Part shown: one piece after another, positions 10,882 through 21,986 of the stretch
Position numbering within the stretch: position 1 is the stretch's first letter
How the letters are laid out: each line of letters opens with the position of its first letter
Assembly: GCA_022496805.1 (NCBI GenBank)
Contig: CM040094.1
Span: forward strand, 4,301,501-4,365,500
Direction of reading: 5' to 3'
Length of the DNA stretch: 64,000 nucleotides
DNA from: Pohlia nutans
Taxonomy: Eukaryota > Streptophyta > Bryopsida > Bryales > Mniaceae
The notes under the pieces: generated by a model
What the model was told of the DNA's origin: nothing
Database searches by the model: none
Seen by the model: the letters and a program-made list of their open reading frames with translations, nothing else
Made by a program: the position numbers and the translations under genes

Positions 10882-12600
10882 CTACCGTGGTGGAACAGAG
10901 ACAACAAACTTAACTGATGGCTTATAGGGAATTATCCCTGAAGCACAAAACTCACACTGTTTGATGCCCATCACTGCAGAAAGGACAGTCATCCTCATCG
11001 CCACCGGGGCCACTGAGCTAACATGATTGTTCCTCAAACTCAGCTTCATGCTCTTCAGTTCATAAGAGCACCTCACACCAGCGACACACTGAGGAAAAGG
11101 GTGACGCGGTAAAACATCCAGCGACCCCAGAACTCCACCATTCTCCCTGAACTCTCACCCAGAAATCATCATCTGCACCATAATTGGGCAACACGCCATT
11201 ATTAGATTGAGGCGATTGAGCAACTTGCTTTCAGAGGCTCTTCAAAGTAGTTGTTACCATGGACACTGTTGTTTTTTATGTAGTTTTTGCGACAGTTCTA
11301 CTGCAAGCATTGCACAACATGTGCATGCTTTCAGAATTGATTTCTCCAAATTCACAGTTATCTCGAGTTCCTCACACACAAAACTATCACCATCTGCACT
11401 ATTTTGCTCAGCGCCCGAGGTTAATAGATTGAGGCTAGCTAGCAACGTGATTGAGCTTCTAAGTAGTTGTTACCGTGGGCACAGTCTAGTTTGCACGATG
11501 GCTCAACCATCCTCATCGTTTTCCGCCGCCGAAGAACAGCCACACGAGATGAAAATGTCGAGTATTGTTACGCAATTCGAGAGCCCAAAGGAAAAAATAT
11601 TTCTCCACAAGGTGATCACGAAATCGGTGGGCACGGAGAATGTTCTAAGTAGGGCCCTAGGCCTACTCACTGGTATGTTACTGCTTCCATAGTTGATTTT
11701 TTTTATCACATTGGGTAAGAAACTATATAAATAATTCCAAGCTTAGTGTGAACAGCCTGGCTGCAGATTTAGTGGCTTATGTAACAAGCCTAGAGATTCG
11801 TGCTTAGTTTCTGAATTAGTGACTTACGTACCAAGCTTAGAGATTCGTGCTTAGTTTCTTACCCAATGTGATAAAAAAAATCAACTATGGAAGCAGTAAC
11901 ATACCAATGAGTAGGCCCAGGGCCCTACTTAGAACATTCTCCTTGCCCACTGATTTCGTGATCACCTTGTGGAGAAATATTTTTTCCTTTGGGCTCTCGA
12001 ATTGCGTAACAATACTCGACATTTTCATCTCGTGTGGCTGTTCTTCGGCGGCGGAAAACGATGAGGATGGTTGAGCCATCGTGCAAACTAGACTGTGCCC
12101 ACGGTAACAACTACTTAGAAGCTCAATCACGTTGCTAGCTAGCCTCAATCTATTAACCTCGGGGGCTCAACAAAATAGTGCAGATGGTGATAGTTTTGTG
12201 TGTGAGGAACTCGAGATAACTGTGAATTTGGAGAAATCAATTCTGAAAGCATGCACAATTTGTGCAATGCCTGCAGTAGAACTGTTGCAAAAACTACATA
12301 AAAAACAACAGTGTCCATGGTAACAACTACTTTGAAGAGCCTCTGAAAGCAAGTTGCTTGATTCGCCTCAATCTAACAATGGCGTGTTGCGCAAAATGGT
12401 GCAGATGATGATTTCTGTGTGAGAGAGTTGAGGAAGAAGGGTGGCGTTCTGTTGTTGGGGTCACACTTGTCATGGAAGGCGTGGTTGTTGATGAGTTCGT
12501 TCCATGACTTGCACACCGATCATAGTCGGCACAAAATGGGCACCGACAGGAACGAGAGCACGTGCTCCAAATTCTCCACTGGGAGCCTGTACCAAACCAT
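10882..12600 (-). pseudogene. F-box gene copy, split by a palindromic insertion
   Basis: The N-terminal part starts at ATG 12600 (minus): MVWYRLPVENLEHVLSFLSV followed by PILCRL, a clear F-box (SCF ubiquitin-ligase adaptor, Skp1-binding). A TGA at 12522-12520 replaces an Arg codon; beyond it the same frame continues SVCKSWNELINNHAFHDK, the second half of the F-box. The C-terminal part lies at about 11100-10882 (VRCSYELKSMKLSLRN to VVSVPPR-stop) and matches the C-terminus of the 14523 gene. Between them lies a 1.3-kb inverted repeat instead of the central domain. Two independent lesions (stop, insertion or rearrangement) make this a pseudogene. Confidence 0.75.
11161..12416. repeat. 1.26-kb near-perfect palindrome (about 565-bp arms)
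   Basis: The left arm (about 11161-11725) and right arm (about 11849-12416) are reverse complements with only scattered differences; the arm reading frames differ at a few residues. Similarity extends weakly beyond both ends, to about 11138 and 12445. Each arm carries an internal direct repeat with motif AAGTAGTTGTTACC and an open frame MAQPSSSFSAAEEQPHEMKM, present once per arm in mirror image. The 120-bp spacer holds two copies of AGAGATTCGTGCTTAGTTTC. It sits inside the F-box pseudogene. Transcription through it would give a long hairpin RNA. Confidence 0.85.
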
Positions 12601-12827
12601 AACCGGTTGTTGACTTTTCAACGTCGGTGTGGCTCCATCCCATTGGCAACCGGTCACCATCACCATCACAAGTTGCAACTCATAACCTTCTCTTCTTTCA
12701 ACTTGCATCCTATGCCCTTGGATCATGAAGATCAAGGGTTGTGATTGAAAAGTGAACAACCGGTTGTGTACGATAACCGACTCGCCGCTACGCGGCTCGA
12801 CCGGTTATCTAGTCCATATTGCCTTCC

Positions 12828-12940
12828 CTTGAATCACCCACGATGGTCAATGCTCTTGGATCATCCACGATGGTCAAAGCTCTTGAATCATCCACGATGG
12901 TCAAAGCTCTTGAATCACCCATGATGTCAAAGCTCTCTGA
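12828..12940. repeat. 27-bp tandem repeat, about four units
   Basis: Units of the form CTTGAATCATCCACGATGGT plus CAAAGCT, repeated about four times with small changes, the last unit with a one-base deletion. Located in the gap between the two divergent F-box copies. No function seen. Confidence 0.8.
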
Positions 12941-14522
12941 GAATTCCTTTGTGTTTTAAGAATGTTGATCTTGGGCAATTGTAATTAACAATCTCTTATC
13001 TTCAAAGCTGTTTTGAATGATACTTGGCATGGACCATCTAACAAACTGATTTGCTTAAGTGTATCTCCTTCACCTACTAATAAACCAGCGCCGGAGGAGG
13101 CTTTTCACATACTATGGAATATGTAGAGACTTATTAAGCTAATGGATCCTGGAGAATGATTAAAGTTGTTTTATAATGTGTGTTTATTAAAACAACAAGT
13201 TTTCTGCATCTTGATAAGAAAATGTGCACATAAGGTAAACAAATTTTATTATGTGACTTGCCACCCAACTATAAAAGTGAGATATTGTCCAATAGACAAT
13301 GGTATCTCCTTCACCCACCAAGTCACACTTATAGTTCTAGTACCGTCTGTCTACATACCTAGAATATGTAAAGACTAACTAGACTATCACTTCCGTGTTC
13401 TAACTAACTTGGAGTTATAGACTCCTGGTCTATTAGTTTCCTCATAAGTAACTTAATTACCATATGAGTAACTTAGGCATAGACCCTTGATGCATGCGTC
13501 TGAAACAAGGACTCCGAGTTCGATCAGGCTCAAAAACTCTTCGATCAGAAGTGTTCGGATCCAACCACAGAAACTCGAACAATCGATTGTCGGTAACCAT
13601 GATCGTCCTTCGAAAGCTCTTGCGTCAAACGTCGGTGAATAAATCGGCCTGCATATCAGGTGGTATATTTCTGAAAAAGGTTGGTCATGCTGGCCATTCT
13701 GGAACAGAATCTAAGCTGCGAAAATCGTGTTGCGGAAACCGATCGATCGCAAGCCCTCCCGGCGGACCCGGTAGATTGGTTACTACTCGCCACTACAAGG
13801 GATTCATACATGTGGATACTCTCTTGGTTTCAACTTCTAACCACATCGTTCTAATGTGTTGAAACAACTTACATTTCAATGTCCTTTCAATAAGTCAAAA
13901 CCCCATTTCAATGTTGTTTCAACATTTTGATATATTGATTTGCTTTTGTTCAAGATTACAATGTATGTTCTAAGCAATATTCTAGTTGTGAGTTGTCATA
14001 TTGGTTCAACCTTATTCAACACTAGTTAGGACTTGTTGTAAAGAATGATACAGACGTAACAGACTATATGTTCTACACTTTTTTAATGAATGATACAGAC
14101 TATATGCTCTACACTAAGTGTTTATATTTCAATTTTGATAATTAACATAAATGAGCTTTATAAAATTACAATAATCTTAAGACCATAGAAGCCTAATATA
14201 TTCTATAGTAAGTGCGTGAAACGATTCTTCATTAGTATATTTGTAAATTATTATGTACTTGTAAGACCATAAGCCAAGTAAGCCTTTACATATTCCATAG
14301 TTTATGAAAAGGCTCATGACTATTATATTAGAAGCTCATGAAGTGATGGAGAGACGTTCAAACAAAAGAGGGTCCATGCCAACTTGCCTTGAATTATTAT
14401 TCAAAACAACTGTTTAGAAAGCTTGAACATAGATTGTTACAAATGCACAAGATCAACATTCTTTAAATTAAAAAATAATCTCGGAGAGCTTTGACATCCT
14501 TCACACCCACAGAAATATCATC
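12941..14522. other. Intergenic between the two F-box copies
   Basis: AT-rich, apart from a GC-richer island at about 13490-13800 that is open in one frame (122 codons from ATG 13494) but encodes nothing I recognise. TA-rich direct repeats (AATGATACAGACTATATG type) lie near 14046-14110. The stretch would contain the promoter of the downstream F-box gene. Confidence 0.4.
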
Positions 14523-15778
14523 ATGGATTCAAGGAGAGGCAATGCAGTTTGGCACAGGCTCCCAGTGGAGATTCTAGAGCGCGTGCTCTCATTTCTGTCG
14601 GTGCCCGTTTTGTGCCGACTACGATCGGTGTTTCTCGTAGAAGGAAACGAGAATTTCTCTTTACTCCTCACCGACCCGGTTTCGAATCGACAGAGAACAT
14701 TGCCAACTCCGCCGACAGTCTACGACCCAAAAGGCCGCTTTCCTCACATCGTTCCCGTTGTCGATAATGTAACCCATCGCTACAAAGTCTTCCTGTTCAA
14801 CAATCTCGATGCAGCCTTGCCGAGGGTTTACGTACTGAAATCATTTACGGATGAATGGCGAGCAGTACATCAGGAAAGTTCTTGTGACGGAGCACAAGAT
14901 AGAAACCGTATGGTAACCTCCCCGTATCGAATTGACCTCGTACAGACTTACCCGTATCACTTTATCTGTATATATTGAATTCAGTACTTCTAGCGGTAAT
15001 GATTCATTTACTTGTAAATCCATCTAGTCTTTACATGACACCTGTGCAATTACGGTATTAGTTCAAATCAGGGTTGCCATTTTGTGCTGCATCGGTACTG
15101 AAACTGCTCACCTTTGCTTTCTTGATGTAGAGGAGGGTCCACGATGCAATCGGTTTCGATAACACCGTAGTTGCAGTGGAGGTAATCAGTGAAGATCACG
15201 GACATGAAGAGGTTCGGCTTCTCGTTTACCAAGATGAGGAAGATTCATTTGTGCAGTTTTGGCGAATGAGCTTCCGGAGGATTCGGCCGAATGTCCGGCT
15301 TGTGGGTACCGACAATCGTTTGTTCGTGATTGTGGTGTTACGTCCTTGCAGCGGTGAGGATTTTGAGCACAGAGTTGACTACGATTGCCCGGGTGCGGAG
15401 TCCCTGTTCCAGACGCATCAGGAGGACCGAGAGCAAGTGTTTGAGATGTACGAGGTTCTTGTGCTTGAGAATGGAAGACAGCCAGTGGTCCAGTTGCGTG
15501 AAATCTTCGGCTTGCGGGTCATCGAAGATGAACTTGCGGAATCTACGTATGGGTATCCTTGTTTTGGCTCAAATAACGGGAGGTGCGACTCTGTTGTGAT
15601 GGTGCACCGGTTGTCTGGAAAAGTGAGAAGGTATCACTTGAAGACTGGGTCGGTGGATGTGTTAGCTCGTCACCCTTTTCGTCGGCCTGCCGAATGTGGT
15701 GTGAGGTGCTCTTATGAATCGAAGAGCATGAAGCTGAGTTTGAGGAACGTGCTAGCTCAGTGGCCCTGGTCGTCTTGA
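14523..15778 (+). CDS. F-box protein, internally deleted and C-terminally frameshifted copy
   Basis: Exons 14523-14912 and 15131-15778, joined in phase 0 by a GT-AG intron, give 345 residues. Residues 10-35 (VWHRLPVEILERVLSFLSV, PVLCRLRSV) are the first half of an F-box, which binds Skp1 in SCF ubiquitin ligases. The frame then jumps directly into SLLLTDPVSNRQRTLP, a segment that in this family normally follows a longer linker, so the second half of the F-box (CKSWNELI in the neighbouring copy) is missing. Exon 2 carries a hydrophobic, beta-rich recognition region. Compared with the copy at 10882-12600, four bases are lost just after SMKLSLRN, so the protein ends early (LAQWPWSS) and the original C-terminal coding DNA continues past the stop, interrupted by a transposon at 15796. 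It may be a decaying gene; expression is unknown. Confidence 0.6.
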
Positions 15779-15787
15779 CGTCTTTAC

Positions 15788-16057
15788 GGTGAGGACCCGG
15801 GGAGGTCACTTCCAAATATTACGTAACAACGTGCGAACAAAGATAGGATCCAAATAAATCTTTGAAGATAATTTTTATAAATGATTTACATTAATATAGG
15901 ATGTTCACAATTCATTACAAGAATAAAAATGAGAATATTCTTAAAATATTACTAATTATAGTAAAAATTATTTTTAAATTTTAAGGTGCTTTTAAATACC
16001 CTTTGTTCACACGTGATACTCAAATGATACAAAGAGTGACCTCCCCGAGGGTGAGGA
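15788..16057. mobile_element. 254-bp CTCGGGG-family MITE with perfect 8-bp target duplication
   Basis: Body 15796-16049, flanked on both sides by GGTGAGGA. Ends read CCCGGGGAGGTCACT and AGTGACCTCCCCGAG (14 of 15 match as inverted repeat). It splits DNA homologous to the C-terminal coding region of the neighbouring F-box pseudogene: the sequence GGTGAGGATGTCC resumes immediately after it. A subterminal CACGTG-like motif lies at the same distance from the ends as in the copies at 9362 and 18249. Confidence 0.85.
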
Positions 16058-16347
16058 TGTCCTTTTGCAGTGCTGGACATTGTGAATTTTCTGTTTCAGG
16101 GAGGATTCCCCAAGTCCATCAGTTAACTTTGTTATGAAACATTAGGAAAATTTTGAACCGTTCATAAGCCCCTGGAGCTCCTCAAAAGGGACCTCGGTTA
16201 GCTTTTTAAAATGTACTTCTCATGAAAAATGCCAAGACTATTCCCCTATATTTGCTCATTCAAGAAGCAAGATGCAATGATGATAAGATGGTCGTGGGCA
16301 ATTCCCATTGGTCATTCAAGCAAGGTATGAAGAAGAAGTACTCCATA
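16058..16347. pseudogene. Residual 3' coding DNA of the F-box gene
   Basis: The first 80 bases (GTCCTTTTGCAGTGCTGGAC, then TTTCAGGGAGGATTCCCCAA, then CCATCAGTTAACTTTGTT) correspond to the last 25 or so codons of the copy ending at 10882, but are out of frame and downstream of the current stop. The rest is featureless. Confidence 0.6.
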
Positions 16348-16834
16348 TTAACCCTTTACCGTCCCAGTTCAACATTGTTTTCAAAAATTCGTTATAAAAT
16401 GTTTGATGAAAGCCGAAAATAGAGTTGATGTCCAAAGAAAAGTTGTAAATGTCAATGTGAAGATCACATCTATACGGTTGGATTTATCTTATATTTCTTT
16501 AATATTTTTTTATTGATTTTGCAAGGTTTCTCTTGAACATCAATTAAAAATCATGAATTAACGGAATTTAAAAAAAAAATTGTGATGAAATTGGAATAAC
16601 ATGCACTACGAGATGGTATGGTTTCTATTATTTGATTCTACTTATTTTGAAAAATCAACTTTAAAGTCTCACTTTTTGAACTAAAAATGAAACTTGACAT
16701 AAACCACTTGTGTTGTTTTTCCAAAAATCATAATAACCTATTTTGAAAATCAAAACTGTACAAAGGATAGTCAACTTGCACAAGAGTCATGAGAAATTTT
16801 GGTGAATGAAAATTGTCCAGTTTGAAAGGGTTAA
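16348..16834. mobile_element. TTAA element, family C (479 bp)
   Basis: TTAA-CCCTTTACCGTCCCAG at the left and GTTTGAAAGGG-TTAA at the right. The interior (GAGTTGATGTCCAAAGAAAA, GTTGTAAATGTCAATGTG, ACATGCACTACGAGATGGTA) matches the element at 22338-22877 and more distantly 57350-57757. Non-coding. Confidence 0.8.
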
Positions 16835-17896
16835 CAAGATAGTCATACAAGGTAGAGACACTTCACTCACATGTTTAATGTACCTAATCCTAAACTCAAT
16901 ACATTTTAAGAGTGTCAAAATCTAAAGGGCTGTTAATGCAGTTTTTTGTGATTGATCCCACAGGTTTTGAGCATCCTAAGTACTTAGTATGGGAGCGAAA
17001 AAGAACTTATGAATGTTTAAATATATATACATATATATATATATATATGTATATATATAGGTCGGTTTTCAAGATAATGATAAAAAAGAATGCAATGCAC
17101 ACACCAACGAATTTAGCAAATGCAATAATTGGATGGGGAGCATATTGAGGGCCTCTTCACACTATGGCCGTTTAAGTGCAGACGCCGTGCAAATATATGG
17201 CCAACTTATGTTGATTGAGAGTCTAAAGGCTTGGGCTTGAAATAGCTAATAAAATATAGAAGTAAGAGCCTTCGGCCAACGAGAAGAGAACAATACTTGC
17301 GATGAGAAGAGAACCAAGCTAATTTCTGGATGCAACTAATTAGGTTCCAACCAAGAACGAACAATAGAGCATATAAGGTATAGGGTTCCAAAACTAACAG
17401 GATTCTAATTCCAACAAAATCTAGGCACAATAATCATCCTAGATTCTAAATTAAGTTAAACCATACTTAGATAACTTATCATTTTGGTCAACATTCAATA
17501 AGAGCTCTATGATGTGCCTAGATTTGTGCTCTAAAATAAATGCATGGTTTAGATTGTGTTGAAATTAGAACCCTATTGGTTTTGGAGCCCTCTACCTTAC
17601 AGAGCATATGCATTGCTCAACTTGTGTATGTAATTTTTTAACATACAGTATAGAGCAATAGTATTGCAAGTTTTTGTCTCTTTTCATTTTGGGATTCAAG
17701 AATGCAACAGTTTCATTACTGCTGCAAAAAAGTATTCTCCGAACACAGCGAACCCTCTCACTCACGGCTGGCTCCCGGTTAACTATCAAAAAATGGACGT
17801 AGCATCATTGTACATGACCTAATGTACACAGGCTGCTAGCTTGTCCTGCACATACCAATAGCCAATGCTTGCACTGCCTCGGTCTATCAAAGAAAG
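16835..17896. other. Intergenic, no gene seen; short AT microsatellite
   Basis: AT-rich. A TA-dinucleotide run lies near 17022-17058. No supported gene or RNA. Confidence 0.4.
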
Positions 17897-18040
17897 TTCA
17901 TGAATCAGGCTATCTACTTTCAAGAAGATAGCCTGAATTTTGGTTATTTTTTTGAAATATGTGGAAGATCTTGATGGTCTATCATTATTAGGTGTGTAAG
18001 AGCTTGGTGGTTTTCAAAAAAAAATTAGCTCCTTTCTTGG
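17897..18040. repeat. Partial copy of a fold-back repeat (family G)
   Basis: Contains a small hairpin (TCAGGCTATC and GATAGCCTGA arms) followed by TATCATTATTAGGTGTGTAA and GAGCTTGGTGGTTTTCAAA, which are the inner arm sequence of the fold-back elements at 21022-21390 and 22323-23208. A further fragment of the longer version lies near 18700-18770. Confidence 0.6.
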
Positions 18041-18240
18041 TGCATGTAGATTGCTTTCTTTGTAATCTACAAATTGTTGCCCTACACACTTGGAATTTCA
18101 CCTGCCTACGCCGCACAGTCATATTTGCCACTTACTTGGACGTTTTTGCAAGATCTTATCACAGATTTTCTGTACCACCAACAAGATATCGAGTGTAGCA
18201 CATATAGACACCCGTTGATCATGATCTTATTGTAATGTTT

Positions 18241-18525
18241 TTTAAAGTCTCGGGGGGTGCACTCTACATTATGTTTGAGAATCACGTGCGTTCATGACCC
18301 CTTTTAAAAACCCCCTGTATACAAGAGGTTGTATGTCTAAAATACCTTTGTATACAAATGTATTCCGTTTTAAATATACATTTAGTGTAAGTATACGTGA
18401 ATATTTTTAGCTCTAAATGTGTTTATTGTATGTATACGTAATACGATAGTGTTCAAATTAATACCCCTTCTGTGCACTCACGTATACTCGTACATGTTTA
18501 GTACAGTGCACCCCGAGTTTAAAGT
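18241..18525. mobile_element. 269-bp CTCGGGG-family MITE with perfect 8-bp duplication
   Basis: Body 18249-18517 flanked by TTTAAAGT on both sides. Ends CTCGGGGGGTGCACT and AGTGCACCCCGAG. Its right 60 bp and left 55 bp are nearly the same as those of the 1-kb element at 9362-10384, so it looks like an internally deleted derivative. No ORF of note. Confidence 0.88.
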
Positions 18526-19876
18526 CCTTACACAACTTATAACACTTGAATGGCGTTCGATTTTGCTCGTATTGTTGTTGCACTTGTTCACTTCATTTGT
18601 GGCATCTACGATCAAGTGCTTCCTTGAGCTTCTGCAACCAATTTTCTAAAGTTGATGGCCTTGATGAGCTCGTAGATTGATCTGGGACTGATGTTATGGG
18701 CTTCTTATGTTGCTATAAGAAACCATGGGTAAGAAAATAGAGTATATTGCCTTAATCTTCACTTATCATTGGTAGATATAGTCAACAATTCTATAGAAAG
18801 TGATTTTTTTGTAGTTAAAAAAAAACATAATTACCAAAAAAATGTTTTCAATTTTTCAATTTTCAAGTTTCAATTTTCAATCTTGAAAATGAAAAAAGAA
18901 TCATTGGTAGAGATGGTTCATGAGACATTGTGACAACTCCTACTCCCCCATTAATATGAACATTAGTTTGAAAGTTCATGTAGCAAATGTTACCCTTGGT
19001 AATAAGGGTCGCTTTCCATGACGGACCAAGGCTAGTAAAATTTGAAGAAAATTTATAGGAAATATTGGCTTAGGCCAAGAAAGGATAAAACTTTGACACG
19101 GCCCAAAGGAAGTGGATTGGGTTTCCATTTTGGTTCAACCCAATTCTCTTTTTGAAGGCCATGTCATATTTTGTCTTTAGTGCATTAGAACATGAATTTT
19201 AGAGAATGACCTTGATTCTTTCATATAAGGTCTTTGGCGTTGATTTTGTGAATTCAACCAAACAACTACAAGGATTCAAGCATGTCAAAGCTTCAAATTG
19301 GCTTTGGCTCATCATGTAAAGTGACCCTAAGAACATCATTTTGGAGCGTATTGAAGGTTGAATGCCCAACCACAAAATTCAAAAAAAGTTAACCAAATTA
19401 GAAAATCAAACTTAAAAAATACTAAAACCTTGCAAACACATAACATTCTTGCCATAAATAGAGTCTACCTTTGAAAGAGGACATCAAGGGTATTCTTGGT
19501 TTTGGTGGCCAAGTTGGCAGCACTTCTCCCGAAAGACTCTTCATGCACTCTAACCTTTTAGGCTAGCTTTCATAAATGGGTGGTCGGTCCTCAAAAGGAA
19601 GAAGCTCTACCTAAATGGGTGAAACCAAGAGAACTCAAGAGTATATATTTCATTTGCACCAAAATGGATAGGATATGGGTGGTTCTTGAGACCTCATTCC
19701 TTATCTTCTAGTGCTTTTCACCCAACCGATCTCCACATGAAAGCTTGCCTTTAGACCAGAGTTCCTCTCTTCTACCATAGTAATTATATGACATCATTCT
19801 TTGATGTAGTCATTGAAAAACATCCTAGCACTTATAAACTTATATATGAAAACTTCCAATCTACAATTATGTTTTT
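18526..19876. other. Intergenic, no gene seen
   Basis: AT-rich with short repeats (a TTTCAATTTTCAA run near 18850-18890). A fragment of the family G repeat lies near 18700-18770. No reading frame or RNA gene can be supported. Confidence 0.4.
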
Positions 19877-21003
19877 CAAAACATTCAATAGCCTTCAAAA
19901 AGACTGCCTTTTAATTTCATCCACCTTTATATATTATGGAGTGACAAGTGATTTCTAATTGAATGAACTATTGAATCAAATAAACAATTACAAAACACTA
20001 ATGAATTGTAATTGAATGAGTGCTTTCGATGAGTGTTCACCATGGTTGATTGCTCTTGCTTAACCCTTTAGTGCCCAGGGTACTGTAGCTCAAAGCCCTA
20101 GATTTCAACAGGTTTTTTCACTGTGGTTGAGACTACCAAAAATAGAATGGGTTAAATTAGAAAGTAACCGTACAATTCTATTCTCAACTCGAGAGCACAC
20201 ATTTTATTAAAATTTGAGAATCATCCGATGGTGGGATCGGAAGATTATAGTATGTATTTGAACTGTATAATGCACGCTCAAAAACGAGATTTTGAGTGGT
20301 GTGTGACTTCAAAGTTAAATATAATTTGAGGTAAATTTTCAAAAATAAAAGCAAAGAAGTTCAGCTATGTCCTATGTCAACACCTCTCCGTTGCAATCTT
20401 TCATATCAAAAATAGACTCACACATAATTATTGTGAGATTTATAAGTGAAAGTGACTTCTCCATGTACGGTTTAGGACAAAATTTTATACGTTGAAAATT
20501 GACAGGAGTGGGTACATTAGTCAAGATCGGATTACACACACTATTGGAAGATGAAGAAGAGAACACAATCCAAAAAAATAAAACAAGATAACAAACTTCC
20601 AAACACAAGAAATACTACACAATACATATGTTGTATTTGTAAGTATTTACTGTATTTTCAAGTATTTGCAGTATTTTCGCGTTCTGTTGATAGGTATTTT
20701 GATAGTTGTACAATTCCAAATTGAAAATTTCTTTTTCTGGAAGGTGCGTAATGTATGTGCGCAAATCTGAACTTCAAAACTGAAGTTCCAATACTTCACG
20801 GATTCTCTGCTAATTGCATTTCGGACGTTGTAGTGACCATAATGTGGTTTGCTGGGCACTAAAGGGTTAATGCCAAGCGCCCACATAGTTACTAATGTGA
20901 TGTGGAATATCCGACATCATTTCATTGAGGGATGAAATGATGTGGGATATTTCACATGATTCTGTTGGAGGTAGGCAGCAGTCAGAGGCTACTGAATGTT
21001 ATG
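19877..21003. mobile_element. Family F MITE (AACATTYARTAGCC ends) with a nested TTAA element
   Basis: Outer ends are AACATTCAATAGCCT (left) and AGGCTACTGAATGTT (right), an imperfect inverted repeat. The outer element resembles the better preserved copy at 26582-26899 over its whole length except for a TTAA element inserted at 20064-20866. Non-coding. Confidence 0.65.
20060..20870. mobile_element. TTAA element, family D (803 bp)
   Basis: Perfect 15-bp terminal inverted repeat CCCTTTAGTGCCCAG / CTGGGCACTAAAGGG flanked by TTAA on both sides. The uninterrupted target is visible at about 26746-26775, where TGCTCTTGCTTAATGCCA reads through with a single TTAA. This fixes the ends exactly. The interior has no sizeable ORF, so it is non-autonomous. 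Confidence 0.9.
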
Positions 21004-21021
21004 TTGGAATGTTCTGAAGAT

Positions 21022-21390
21022 ATTAGAGTTCTCCTTAAAGTCACCGTGTGTTTGAATAAGATGCCGTGAATTTTGCTATAATGTATTGTTATTTGTGCAC
21101 CCCAAATAGTTAAAAGGTAGGGAAAAGCTTGGTGGTCTATCATTATTAGGTGTGTAAGAGCTTGGTGGTTTTCAAACTCATGGAAAACTAGTTTAGCCGT
21201 CAAGAAAGACGGCTAAACTAGTTTCCCTTGAGTTTAGAAACCACCAAGCTCTTACACACCTAACAATGATAGGCCCCCAAGCTTTTCCTTACCTTTTAAC
21301 TATTTGGGGTGCACAAATAACAATACATTATAGCAAAATTCACGGCATCTTATTCAAACACACGGTGACTTTAAGGATAACTCTATTTAA
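21022..21390. repeat. Fold-back (palindromic) element, family G
   Basis: Two arms of about 180 bp meet at a tip near 21193-21214 (TAGCCGTC and GACGGCTA). Arm landmarks include GTGCACCCCAAATAGTTAAA and CTTAAAGTCACCGTGTGTTT. The related but different copy at 22323-23208 shares arm order and outer end (GAGTTATCCTTAAAGTC). It could fold into a long hairpin. No ORF. Confidence 0.8.
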
Positions 21391-21986
21391 ACAAAACCAA
21401 GGCACTTCTAATATTCTCACATAGATTTTGTAAGGTGGGGACACCCACAAGCGTCTCTCTCACCTAAGTTAGTCACCTTCTGTACGAGGATCCGGGCCAC
21501 TGTTCACTGCTGTTTCCTCCTCGTCAGTGAGAAATTGCTGCAATGCCCCAAGCTTCTGGGTTTAGGGTTTTGCTCCCTCATATGAACTGGCGGCCATTTG
21601 ATCTTGCTCTCACTCATCTTGCATTCTTCCCCCTGGTGATTGTGATGCTGTCAGTTCCTTTGATCTGAACCCCCGTTTACACATCTGGTTCCGATCGCTC
21701 ATTTGGTACGTTTGTTCATCTTGCTATTGATTCTATCTAGTGGTAGGAAAATTGGACCCCCTGCTGCAAATCATCTGATTGTGTGAAAATGACTTCAGTT
21801 TGATGATCTTGTAGTATAGACCAAGAGCTTGAAAATGATGTATTGCAATCAGAAAACGTAAGATAATGCCACCGTGTGATGCAGATGGCGCTTAGGGGTT
21901 AATTCTCAACGCACATTAGTCTGCTCATCGTGCTGTTTTTCAAAACCCTAAACCCTAACCCCTGCTTGATCTTTCAGGTTTTCGCA
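21391..21986 (+). promoter_or_regulatory. Upstream region and probable 5' UTR intron of the DUF4336 gene
   Basis: CT-rich leader-like DNA lies at about 21480-21720. A plausible 3' splice site (TTGATCTTTCAG) ends at 21978, nine bases before the ATG at 21987, suggesting that the leader is interrupted by an intron. The exact donor is not fixed; a GGTACG near 21703 would be suitable. Confidence 0.4.

Noticed and set aside
13494..13862. 122-codon plus-strand ORF in a GC-richer patch between the F-box copies
   Set aside because: No motif or family resemblance; basic low-quality composition suggests chance.
17022..17058. TA-repeat tract considered as a promoter or origin
   Set aside because: Simple microsatellite with no gene downstream.
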